From Streptomyces kurssanovii (GTDB lineage Bacteria; Actinomycetota; Actinomycetes; Streptomycetales; Streptomycetaceae), in assembly GCF_014649695.1 (NCBI RefSeq), contig NZ_BMTN01000006.1, positions 186,001 to 250,000 on the forward strand: a stretch of DNA of 64,000 nt. Reading direction: 5' to 3'. The notes under the pieces were generated by a model that was given only the letters and a program-made list of their open reading frames with translations, made no database searches and was not told where the DNA came from. The stretch's first letter is position 1; each line of letters starts with the position of its first letter. The translations under genes were made by a program, and so were the position numbers. This document shows positions 27,663-35,082 of the stretch, one piece after another.

Positions 27663-28882
27663 CACAGCTGGGTACGACGGAGACCACGTGGCGGTGGCCG
27701 ACGACCACCCGCGGACGGCTCGTCCTGGTCGCCTCGCTGGCCTCCACCGTCCTGCTGTTCCTGATGACGGTGCCGCTGCACCGCGGCTGGTTCGACCTGG
27801 GTGTGTACTACGGGGCCGTGCACCACTGGGTGGGCGGCGGCGCGCTCTACGACTACCAGGTGCCCGGCAGCAAATACGGTTTCACCTACCCGCCGTTCGC
27901 CGCCGTGACCATGCTGCCGATGACGCTGATCCACTGGAACGGCGCCATCGCCTTCACCCTGCTGCTCAACGCCGCCGCGGCCGTCGTGATCCTGCGCCTG
28001 ACCGCCGGGCCGGTCATCAGGACCCAGGGCTGGACACCTTGGTACGCCCTGGCGCTCACCGGCTGCGCCTTCGCCCTCCTCGAACCGGTCCGCGACACCG
28101 TCAGCTTCGGACAGGTCAACCTGCTTCTGCTGGCGCTCGTCCTCGTCGACCTCCGCCTGCCGACCGACGGCCGGACCTCCCGTTACGCCGGCATCGGCAT
28201 CGGCCTCGCCGCCGCCATCAAGCTCACCCCCGCCGTGTTCATCGGCCACCTGCTCCTCACCGGCCGCCCCCGCGCCGCCGCGACAGCCACCGCGGTCGCG
28301 CTCGGCGCCACCGGGCTGGCGGCATGGATCGCGCCGGACACCTCTCGCGTCTACTGGACCCAGGCGCTCTGGGACACCGACCGGGTCGGCTCGCTCGCGT
28401 ACGTCTCCAACCAGTCCTGGCAGGGACTGCTCGCCCGGTTCGTCGAACCGCACGAGCCGAGCCGCGGCATCTGGGCGGCCGGGGTCCTCGTACTGCTCAC
28501 TCTGTGGTTCGTACGGGTCCGCCGGGCGACCGCCGCCGGTGACCACGCCGCCGCGGTCGCGCTGACCGGCGTCCTGGCGTGTCTGATCAGCCCGGTCACC
28601 TGGGTGCATCACCTGGTCTGGCTGGTGCCCGCCCTCGCGGTCCTCGCCGGCGCCGCCCTGGACACACCCGCGGGACCGGACCGCCGCAGGCTGCTGACCT
28701 GGGCCGTCGCGCTGCCGGTCGTACTGTCGAGCAGCGTCGTGTGGCTGTGGAGCAAGGACTCGTCCGGAATCGACGGCTTCCTCGGCGGCAACACCTACGT
28801 GTGGATCGCGCTGGGTCTGCTCGTTGCGCTACCGGTCCGCAGCGCGTCCCGGGCGCACCTCCCACCAGTGCCCCGCGCCTGA
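27659..28882 (+). CDS. GT87-family membrane mannosyltransferase
   Basis: This 407-residue GT-C enzyme has about 10 hydrophobic segments. WFDLGVYYGAVHHWVGGG after the first helix and the following YDYQVPGSKYGFTYPPFAA are typical of the DUF2029/GT87 family, which includes PimE-like alpha-1,2-mannosyltransferases using polyprenol-phosphate mannose. SFGQVNLLLLALVLVDL is a second conserved element. The ATG at 27659 overlaps the preceding stop. With the MptB-like enzyme it probably builds a mannosylated lipid or glycan; the acceptor is unknown. Confidence 0.87.
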   Translation: MTQLGTTETTWRWPTTTRGRLVLVASLASTVLLFLMTVPLHRGWFDLGVYYGAVHHWVGGGALYDYQVPGSKYGFTYPPFAAVTMLPMTLIHWNGAIAFTLLLNAAAAVVILRLTAGPVIRTQGWTPWYALALTGCAFALLEPVRDTVSFGQVNLLLLALVLVDLRLPTDGRTSRYAGIGIGLAAAIKLTPAVFIGHLLLTGRPRAAATATAVALGATGLAAWIAPDTSRVYWTQALWDTDRVGSLAYVSNQSWQGLLARFVEPHEPSRGIWAAGVLVLLTLWFVRVRRATAAGDHAAAVALTGVLACLISPVTWVHHLVWLVPALAVLAGAALDTPAGPDRRRLLTWAVALPVVLSSSVVWLWSKDSSGIDGFLGGNTYVWIALGLLVALPVRSASRAHLPPVPRA

Positions 28883-28903
28883 CTGTTCTGCGACGATGGA
28901 CCC

Positions 28904-29842
28904 ATGCGCGCACGCTACGGGCTCCCCCTGAAGATCACCGCAGGAATCACGGCGGCCGGAGCCGCCGGCCTCGTCTACGCCGCGGGCATCGAAGCCCGTT
29001 CGTACCGGCTGCGACGGGTGATGGTGCCGGTGCTGCCGCGTGGGATGCGGCCGTTGCGCGTGCTGCAGGTCTCCGACATCCACATGGTGAGCGGCCAGCG
29101 CAAGAAGCGGGCCTGGCTCCAGTCCCTGGCCGGACTGCGCCCGGACTTCGTCGTCAACACCGGCGACAACCTCTCCGACCCGGAGGGCGTGCCGGAGGTA
29201 CTGGACGCACTGGGCCCGCTGATGGAGACCCCCGGCGTCTACGTCTTCGGCTCCAACGACTACTACGGTCCGAAGCTCCGCAACCCGGCCCGCTACCTCC
29301 TCGAGAAGGCGCAGGGCCGCCACGGCCTCAACGGCAACGCCCCGGCCGTCGGCGCCGTCCACAACCCGTGGGAGGGAATACGGGACGCGTTCGACGCGGC
29401 GGGATGGGTGGACCTGACGAACAAGCGCGGCCGGCTGAAGCTCGACGGCTACGAGATCGCCTTCACCGGCCTCGACGACCCGCACATCAAGAGAGACCGG
29501 TACGACAAGGTCCTCGGCGGCCCCGAGAAGGACGCCGACCTGTCGCTGGCCGTCGTCCACGCTCCTTACCTACGCGCCCTCGACGCCTTCACCGCCGACG
29601 GCTACCCCCTGATCCTGGCGGGCCACACCCACGGCGGCCAGCTGTGCATCCCCTTCTACGGCGCTCTGGTCACCAACTGCGACCTGGACACCGACCGGGT
29701 CAAGGGCCTGTCCAGGCACCGGGCGGAGGGGAACATCTCCTACCTCCACGTCTCCGCGGGCTGCGGCACGAACCGCTACACCCCGGTCCGCTTCGCCTGC
29801 CCCCCGGAAGCGACCCTGCTGACGCTGACCCCCCGCGACTGA
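28904..29842 (+). CDS. membrane-associated metallophosphoesterase
   Basis: This 312-residue calcineurin-like phosphoesterase has an N-terminal hydrophobic anchor (about 8-28) and all the metal motifs: SDIHM with Asp58/His60, TGDN, GSNDYYG (GNH-like, with Ser/Asn/Asp), VVHAP and GHTHGGQ with His241/His243. YaeI-type relatives hydrolyse membrane-proximal phosphodiesters. The counterpart next to ponA2 in mycobacteria is Rv3683. It is the last core protein gene before tRNA-Pro. Substrate is unknown. Confidence 0.88.
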   Translation: MRARYGLPLKITAGITAAGAAGLVYAAGIEARSYRLRRVMVPVLPRGMRPLRVLQVSDIHMVSGQRKKRAWLQSLAGLRPDFVVNTGDNLSDPEGVPEVLDALGPLMETPGVYVFGSNDYYGPKLRNPARYLLEKAQGRHGLNGNAPAVGAVHNPWEGIRDAFDAAGWVDLTNKRGRLKLDGYEIAFTGLDDPHIKRDRYDKVLGGPEKDADLSLAVVHAPYLRALDAFTADGYPLILAGHTHGGQLCIPFYGALVTNCDLDTDRVKGLSRHRAEGNISYLHVSAGCGTNRYTPVRFACPPEATLLTLTPRD

Positions 29843-29914
29843 TCCCCGCGCCGCCCCGCCCCCGGCCCGCCGAAACCGGATTTCGCCTCCGGCCGCGGGT
29901 GGGCTAAAGTAATC

Positions 29915-29940
29915 GATGTCGCCGGGACACCGGCGACATC
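29915..29940 (+). repeat. 11-bp inverted repeat abutting the tRNA-Pro 5' end
   Basis: GATGTCGCCGG (29915-29925) is the exact reverse complement of CCGGCGACATC (29930-29940), with a four-base loop. The right arm ends on the first nucleotide of the tRNA. A possible -10 (TAAAGT, 29905-29910) lies just before it. It may be a leader hairpin used in 5' processing; function is inferred. Confidence 0.5.
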
Positions 29941-30013
29941 GGGGTGTAGCGCAGCTTGGCAGCGCGCTTCGTTCGGGACGAAGAGGTCGTGGGTTCAAAT
30001 CCCGCCACCCCGA
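29940..30013 (+). tRNA. tRNA-Pro(CGG)
   Basis: A complete cloverleaf is visible: acceptor CGGGGTG/CACCCCG with discriminator A, D arm around GCGC...GCGC, anticodon stem CTTCG/CGAAG with loop TTCGGGA (anticodon CGG), and T arm GTGGG TTCAAAT CCCGC. The 3' CCA is not encoded. C1-G72 is typical of bacterial tRNA-Pro. tRNA-Pro genes are known integration sites for Streptomyces elements such as pSAM2, and here the tRNA coincides with the border between core and accessory DNA. Confidence 0.95.
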
Positions 30014-30029
30014 CAGCTGAAACACCAGG

Positions 30030-30066
30030 TCAGGGGCCTGATCCACACAGTGGATCAGGCCCCTGA
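30030..30066 (+). terminator. terminator after tRNA-Pro
   Basis: A perfect hairpin of 16 to 17 base pairs (30031-30046 with 30050-30065, 3-base loop) begins 17 bases after the tRNA. The DNA from 30067 to 30260 that follows holds no gene I can support. Confidence 0.85.
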
Positions 30067-30263
30067 GTGGTTGTGCGGGCCGCTTTGGGAGCCATTTGGG
30101 AGCCGACCTCGAGATCCGGCTCCCCGGGCTCCCGTGCCGCCGTTCGGCCTGCTACCTCGGCCCTCCGCTGGAGCGACGTCATGCGTGCGGGCATAGGGCA
30201 GATCGGAGACCGAATGAACTGGCGCGGCGATCGCCCCGGGAGCCGTCTGCTGTCGCGGCCTGA

Positions 30264-31555
30264 GAAGGCTGGTCCGACCAGCCACGCGGCTCACGTGGCG
30301 AAGCAGCAGCCACTGCATTCTTGCTGTGTGAGCTCACGGATTTCGGTCTGCTGGGGTTCGGCGATGGCGTCCAGGTCGACGAGCTGCGCTTCGAGACTGG
30401 CGACGAGATTGACGATCTGGTGCTGGTCGGCCCAGCGACACGGCACTTCATCCAGGCCAAGAAAACGATCAACGTGTCGGCGGACCCCGCGTCGGAGTTC
30501 GGCTCCGTCCTGGCGCAGTTCGTCGGCCAGTACGTCTCGGACAACCGCCCTGGTGACGAGTACGTCCTGGCGACCTCGCTCGAGGCTTCCTCCCGCATAC
30601 GCAAAGAGCTGCGCAAACTGACCGAGGCCGCTCGGCTCAATGAGTCCGACAGTGCAGGGATCCCGCTCACCGCCGCGGAGAAGGACGTCCTGGAGAAGAC
30701 TCAGGAGATCATTCGATCCCACCATGAAGCCCTGACGGGGCGCGCGATTACCCAGGAGGCACTCCAGAGGATCCTGGCCAGGATTCGGATCTGTTCCCTC
30801 GACATCAGAGAAGGCGGTTCTCTGGAGGCCGCTGCTCTCATCATGCTGAGCAGCAAGGCCGTGGTCCCTCCCCGGCTGCTGTGGGGCAGCCTGATGCGCT
30901 GGCCGTCTCCCTGGCCAGGGATCGGCTCTCCATCAACACGGCCGGCTTGAAGGACCGCATGGGGAAGTTCGTGAGCGAACGTCCCGAGAACGAGGAAGCA
31001 GGTGCCTCGGAGCGGTTCACGAGGAACCTCTTCGCCGGACTCTCGTACGGGCGGGAGGTCGTACTGGCGAAGTCACCGTTCGAGGAACACGACTTTCTCA
31101 TCGCGGATTTCAAACGGTTCGACGACGCCGGGGCCAAATGCCTGAAGTTCTCCGACGGACATGTCGAACTGGCCCGGGGCCAGCGGTGGGAGCTCGTCGG
31201 TCGGTGGGCCACTTGGGCAGGGCTTGAACGCTTCCTGCAGACGCACGCCGAGGAGTACCCGGACAAGCAGGTTGTGATGATGCCCGCCAATCTCACGGAA
31301 GATCCCAGCAACGCACCGGCGGCGCTCGCCCATGGGGCGCACTGCGCCAACCTCGCCGCGCGCATCGAGCACGCGGGCGATCTCACCCCTCCCGTACCCC
31401 AGGCGGCGGGCTTCCGCTGGGCCGGAAGCTGCCGTCATCACAGGCGGCGGGTGCCCCTCGGCTCAGTGCCCGGTACGTCGACAACGGCCCCAGAAAGAGG
31501 GGGGCCGTGCAGATCACCAACCACGGTCCCGGGGATGTCTACGGCATGGACGTAA
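30264..31555 (+). pseudogene. frameshifted nuclease-like (dsDNA nuclease/Cap4-type) gene
   Basis: Two frames read as one disrupted gene. The first, from just after a stop at 30261-30263, lacks an ATG or GTG but gives RGEAAATAFLLCELTDFG and then a core with DDLVL and HFIQAKK, which looks like the D...QxK active site of PD-(D/E)xK-fold dsDNA nuclease domains found at the N-terminus of defence effectors. The reading shifts near 30885-30905, where LLWGSLM in the first frame continues as ALAVSLARDRLSI in the second and runs to 31555. Residues after that, such as GREVVLAKSPFEEHDFLIADF, I do not recognise. Missing start plus frameshift make it a pseudogene, unless the shift is an assembly error. Confidence 0.55.
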
Positions 31556-31755
31556 AGGCCGACGAAGGGGAAGAGCTCATCACTCGCAACCAGGGCGAGT
31601 TCCCTGTCCCCAAGCTTCCTACTGGGAAGTCCGTTCGGTTGCTCACATCTCGATCCCTGGGGTCCGGAGCAAGCTCGTACTTCAACGTCGTCCTGACGGG
31701 CAAGACCGCCGATGGTGTGCCGATCGAGGGCGAAGAGTTCGTGGATGGGGCGTGA
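31507..31755 (+). CDS. small conserved-looking protein of unknown function
   Basis: This 82-residue frame starts with GTG at 31507 after AGAGGGGG. The sequence MQITNHGPGDVYGMDVKA, then VPKLPTGKSVRLL and YFNVVLTGKTADG, has alternating hydrophobic residues and conserved-looking turns suggestive of a small beta-sandwich, such as an immunoglobulin-like domain. It has no signal peptide. It lies between two broken genes and ends just before the next start, so it was probably part of the same operon. I do not recognise a function. Confidence 0.5.
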   Translation: MQITNHGPGDVYGMDVKADEGEELITRNQGEFPVPKLPTGKSVRLLTSRSLGSGASSYFNVVLTGKTADGVPIEGEEFVDGA

Positions 31756-31756
31756 C

Positions 31757-32129
31757 ATGGAAATTCCAATGAACCTGCCTCTGGACAACGACGGCTTCGT
31801 ACGGCGGGAATGCCCTCACTGCGTAAGTCAGTTCAAGTGGCACCACGGTCCAGCAAATGCGGAGGCCGAGCAGCAGCCGTCGCCAGCGCTCCCGCCGCAG
31901 CGCGGATGGTGGAGCAAGAACTGAAGAGCGCTTTCAAGCAGGCCCGCAGCAAGTACATGAAGGTCGACGTCAAGGGCAGTGTGGATACTCCAGATGTGCC
32001 TCCGCCGCTCACCGAGCCCGACGACATGGTCATCGTGACATCCCCCTGCCATACGAGCCGGTAAAGGTACTCGAACGCACGTCGGGGTCGTACCACTGCC
32101 TCGTATGCGGTCAAGCCTTCGCCGTCTGA
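31757..32129 (+). pseudogene. zinc-ribbon protein gene broken by two frameshifts
   Basis: The ATG at 31757 starts MEIPMNLPLDNDGFVRREC with a CPHC knuckle, but the frame stops at 31922-31924 straight after RGWWSKN. The neighbouring frame continues with ELKSAFKQARSKYMKVDV and LTEPDDMVIVTSPCH, stopping at 32062, and the third frame continues with YEPVKVLE and then CLVCGQAFAV, stopping at 32127-32129. Together they make a plausible protein of about 120 residues with N- and C-terminal cysteine pairs. Two independent shifts within 370 bases indicate decay. It was probably co-transcribed with the two genes upstream; the role of the intact family is unknown to me. Confidence 0.65.
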
Positions 32130-32393
32130 TCCCAGGCAATCGAAGCAGCGGGTGCACGAAGCACCTGTGCCCCCACACGGTGATCGCGTGTTCATTGCCG
32201 CCACTGTCAGGCCGGTCTCCTCCTCCGTCTCGCGCACGGCAGCCTCCTCACGAGTCTCACCAGGCTCGACCTTGCCAGCCGGAAACTGCCAGGAGGGACC
32301 TTCACTGACACGGCGACGCACCATCAGAACACGGCCCTCGTGAACGATGACGGCTGCGGCAACGCCCGGCTCTTTCTCCGTGTTCTGCTGCAT
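31833..32393 (-). pseudogene. Nudix hydrolase gene with lost C-terminal half
   Basis: From the ATG at 32393, preceded by GGAGGAACAGGAAG, the first 65 residues are a normal MutT-like start with GKVEPGETREEAAVRE followed by TEEETGL, a full Nudix box. After about residue 70 (near 32180) the sequence stops looking like a Nudix fold, and the frame continues open to 31833 antisense to the broken zinc-ribbon gene. The C-terminal half has evidently been replaced by the junction with that gene. The Nudix box itself is intact, but a folded enzyme is doubtful. Confidence 0.6.
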
Positions 32394-32451
32394 CTTCCTG
32401 TTCCTCCACAGGTAGCACGGTGATGTGCGTGATGGGTGTCCTGCAAGGCCG

Positions 32452-32775
32452 TCACGCGGTGGAGAGCAACTCCCAAGCTTCTTCGGCACACCCCCACGAC
32501 AGCGTGACGCCGGCGCCCCCGTGCCCGTAGTTGTGGACAACTACGGTGCCGACCTCCTCATCTCGCTCCGCCCCCACGCGAACCGTGGCACGGGTCGGTC
32601 GGGCACCGATTCGATGCTCCAGGACGCGGGCCTGAGCGAGGCGGGGTTCGACCCGGATGCAGCGGGCCAGGATGCCCGCCGCCTTGTCGTCGGGGACGAG
32701 ATCTCTTTGGCCGTCGATCGCTGTGCCGCCCAGGAAGACGGTGTCGCCGTGGGGGTAGAAGCACAGCGCCAGTGC
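32452..32775 (-). pseudogene. C-terminal remnant of a D-amino-acid oxidase-like gene
   Basis: Read on the minus strand from 32775 this gives ALALCFYPHGDTVFLGGTA, then RVEPRLAQARVLEHRIGARP and HNYGHGGAGVTLSWGCAEEA, the FAD-binding and catalytic-Arg C-terminal end of DAAO/glycine oxidase proteins, ending at a TGA (32454-32452). An in-frame TAG at 32778-32776 precedes it, and the N-terminal two thirds, including the Rossmann motif, are absent. It has no start codon of its own. It lies immediately downstream of the nine-gene operon on the same strand and may once have been its last member. Confidence 0.65.
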
Positions 32776-32839
32776 CTAGCCGGGCCAGCTAACAGACTCG
32801 GTGCTGTCCGGAATGCTTTGCCATGGAGTGACCGAGCCA

Positions 32840-33490
32840 TCAGGCACGTTGAATCTCCCGACCAAGTGCCGCTGATACGGCTCGTTGGTGGACGAGGCCC
32901 GTGCGTACCAGCTTCGCCTCGGGGATGAAGCAATCCACGATGGTCATGTGATTGGCAGCGGGACACACACCGCCGTCGACGATGACTGAGGGCGTCAGGC
33001 CGGAGGCCGCGAGGAAGTCGTGGACCTCTTCGACGGTCACGGCCGGCCCCGCGTCGGCCGGGCCGGCGTCGCCAGAGATGTTGGCTGTGGTGGCGGCGAC
33101 CGGCACCTTAGCCTCTGACGCGAGCGCTCCGAGGACGCCGGGGGCCACCGTGGTGAGCGCCGGCGAGCCGACCGCCGTGTGCCGGGCGGCGTCCTCCGGA
33201 CTCCGCCACGGCAGGAGCAACGCGAGGTCGCCCGGCCAGAACATGGTGGCGAGCCGTTCGGCCTCGGCACTGAGCTCGAAGTGCTCCTGGCAGGAGGCGA
33301 GGGATGGGGCCACGTACGCGAGGGACTTGGCGCCAGGGCGGCGCTTGCCCTTGAAGATGCTGTCACATGCCTGAGCGTTGCTGGCGTCGGCACAGATCAT
33401 GTACCAGCGGCTGGTCGGGACGATGACGAGCTCTCCGGACTCGATCGCTCGGACGGCGACGTCGAGATCCTGCGGGGTGGTGATCTGCAT
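32840..33490 (-). CDS. YrdC/Sua5-like (threonylcarbamoyl-AMP synthase family) protein
   Basis: This 216-residue protein has the YrdC fold signature: VIVPTSRWYMICADA (substrate loop), IFKGKRRPGAKSLAYV with the KxR basic patch, and AATTANISG for nucleotide binding. True TsaC makes threonylcarbamoyl-AMP for tRNA t6A. The organism should have a housekeeping copy elsewhere, so this accessory one may activate carbamoyl groups for a small molecule, as YrdC-like domains do in some carbamoyltransferases. It is the last intact gene of the minus-strand operon, 4 bases after the PhyH-family stop. Confidence 0.82.
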   Translation of the reverse strand: MQITTPQDLDVAVRAIESGELVIVPTSRWYMICADASNAQACDSIFKGKRRPGAKSLAYVAPSLASCQEHFELSAEAERLATMFWPGDLALLLPWRSPEDAARHTAVGSPALTTVAPGVLGALASEAKVPVAATTANISGDAGPADAGPAVTVEEVHDFLAASGLTPSVIVDGGVCPAANHMTIVDCFIPEAKLVRTGLVHQRAVSAALGREIQRA

Positions 33491-33494
33491 AGGT

Positions 33495-34262
33495 CTACTC
33501 CTGGCTGACCGGGGCGGAGGGGATCGAGATGAGGGGCGGGTAGTCGAGCCACGGGTCGCGGAGCGCTTCGAGCCGGCGGCGGGAGTGGTCCGGGTGGGAG
33601 ACCCGGAAGTACGCCATCACCCTGGGGAACGGCCTGAGGTTCCGCCCGACGGTGTGGGGGACGAGGTGGTGCATCAGCAGCACGTCCCCGGGTGCGCCGA
33701 GGAAGGAGACACCGTCCTCGCGATCAATCTCCGGCGGAACCTGTTCCGTTATCCCGAGCGACCACTTATCGCTGAACCACTGGGCCATCGTGTGGTGTCC
33801 GCCGGGCAGGTAACGCAGCGAGCCGCCTTGAGGGTCGTTGATGTCGGACAGAACGACCCCGACGAGTAGGGAGAATGTGCGCAGTTCCTGCGGGTCGAGG
33901 TGGGGACAGGAGACGCCGTCCACGTGCATGGCCTTCTCAGGCTGTGCGCCAGGGAGTTCGGCTTCGGGTACGCGGATCTGGATCTGGGTGGTGGAGACAG
34001 GAGAGGTTTCCCCGAGGAGGTCGGAGGCGAGCGTCGCGGCTACGGTTTCCGTGTAGAGCGCGAGAACGTCCGGGTGGTTTCCCAGTTCCGGGGCGAAGGT
34101 GCGCTGCGAGTACGCAGGGATGTCTTCGGGGTCCAGTCGTTTGCGGTACCAGGTGTCGATGAGGGAGATGGCGCGCCTGGTCACGTTGGGGGCGACCAAC
34201 CCTCGGCGTATGAGGACACCGTCCCGTTTGAATGCGGCCTTCTCCTCAGCTGTCAGGGGCAT
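33495..34262 (-). CDS. phytanoyl-CoA dioxygenase (PhyH)-family Fe(II)/2-oxoglutarate oxygenase
   Basis: This 255-residue protein has the facial triad of Fe/2OG oxygenases: His113-Val-Asp115 in KAMHVDGV and the distal His203 in HTVGRN. GGSLRYLPGGHH before the distal His is typical of the PhyH family, many of which hydroxylate or otherwise oxidise natural-product intermediates. ATG at 34262 follows GGAGGACCC and overlaps the creatininase-family gene by 17 bases. The substrate is unknown; operon context suggests a late oxidation in a biosynthetic pathway. Confidence 0.85.
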   Translation of the reverse strand: MPLTAEEKAAFKRDGVLIRRGLVAPNVTRRAISLIDTWYRKRLDPEDIPAYSQRTFAPELGNHPDVLALYTETVAATLASDLLGETSPVSTTQIQIRVPEAELPGAQPEKAMHVDGVSCPHLDPQELRTFSLLVGVVLSDINDPQGGSLRYLPGGHHTMAQWFSDKWSLGITEQVPPEIDREDGVSFLGAPGDVLLMHHLVPHTVGRNLRPFPRVMAYFRVSHPDHSRRRLEALRDPWLDYPPLISIPSAPVSQE

Positions 34263-35082
34263 GGGTCCTCCGTAAGGTGATCGGTCCGTTCGCGCCAGGC
34301 GGGACCAGCCGGTCGAGGATGTCCGCGCCCGCGCTCAGCGCGGCGGTGATGAGCTCCTCGCCAAGTTCGACGCTGGCCTTGCGTGGGTCGCCGCCGATGA
34401 CCCCGTGCGTGGAAAGCGCGGGGTCGTCGGAGGTCCAGGGCCAAGTGACACCTCGATCGAGTACGAGGCGCTGGATCGCCTCTCGCTGGCCGGGATCCGG
34501 GCGAGTCCCGGCAGGGAGGAGGTCCAGCCGTACGTGGTCGGGGGCGAGGGCGAGCATGAGAGAGGTCTCACGGATGCCGGCGTGGACCTCGGGCAGTTCG
34601 CTGTCGACCGTGACCTCGCCAGCAGCGAGGGTGCTCGGGTGCAGCGCGCAGACGGTCACGTCGTGGGTGTGCCGGAGCTGGTGCACCAGTCCCTCAAGGA
34701 CGCCCCGATTGCCACCGTGTCCGTTGACAATGAGCACCGTCCGCACGGGTGTGGCACGGAGGTACTCCCCGACGAGGGTGGTGATCAAGCTGGCGTACAG
34801 CGGGATGTCCAAGGTCACGGTGCCTGGCGCCCAGGCGTGCTCCGGGGAGAGGCCGTACGCGACGGGCGGCGCGACCCATAGGTCGTGCGGGTCCGCGACG
34901 TGTGCGGCCAGGCGAAGCGCGAAGCGCTCGGCTATGACGGTGTCGGTGTCGAGGGGCAGGTGTGTGCCGTGCTGTTCGAGCGAGCCCACCGGAAGACAGA
35001 GGATGGACCGCTCGCTCAGCTCGGCCGCGATACGGGGTGTCGTCAGCTTCCCGTACGACCGTCCGTCGCCGTCGGCCGTCAC
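34246..35082 (-). CDS. creatininase-family amidohydrolase (MftE-like)
   Basis: This 278-residue protein has the metal-binding motifs of the creatininase fold: Glu36/His38 in VGSLEQHGTHLPLDTD, Asp45/Asp47, His122 in VNGHGGN and Glu172 in HAGIRETS. Family members cleave cyclic or linear amides (creatininase, MftE peptidase, FAPy deformylase). GTG at 35082 overlaps the methyltransferase TGA in GTGA. No mycofactocin precursor or MftB-like gene is in the window, so a mycofactocin role is not supported; an amide-bond step in another pathway is the best guess. Confidence 0.85.
   Translation of the reverse strand: MTADGDGRSYGKLTTPRIAAELSERSILCLPVGSLEQHGTHLPLDTDTVIAERFALRLAAHVADPHDLWVAPPVAYGLSPEHAWAPGTVTLDIPLYASLITTLVGEYLRATPVRTVLIVNGHGGNRGVLEGLVHQLRHTHDVTVCALHPSTLAAGEVTVDSELPEVHAGIRETSLMLALAPDHVRLDLLPAGTRPDPGQREAIQRLVLDRGVTWPWTSDDPALSTHGVIGGDPRKASVELGEELITAALSAGADILDRLVPPGANGPITLRRTHAPDS

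Noticed and set aside
25605-27665. A minus-strand open frame of 686 codons
   Set aside because: It covers the repeat region and the antisense of the MptB-like gene; composition is low complexity with no motif or ribosome site.
29570-30046. Minus-strand frame crossing tRNA-Pro with WRDLNPRPLRPERSALP
   Set aside because: It is the antisense translation of a tRNA gene, a frequent false protein call.
30067-30260. 3' end of an integrase gene next to the tRNA
   Set aside because: A short match to an integrase-like LRWSDV string exists in one frame, but no catalytic Arg, His or Tyr motif can be read in any frame.
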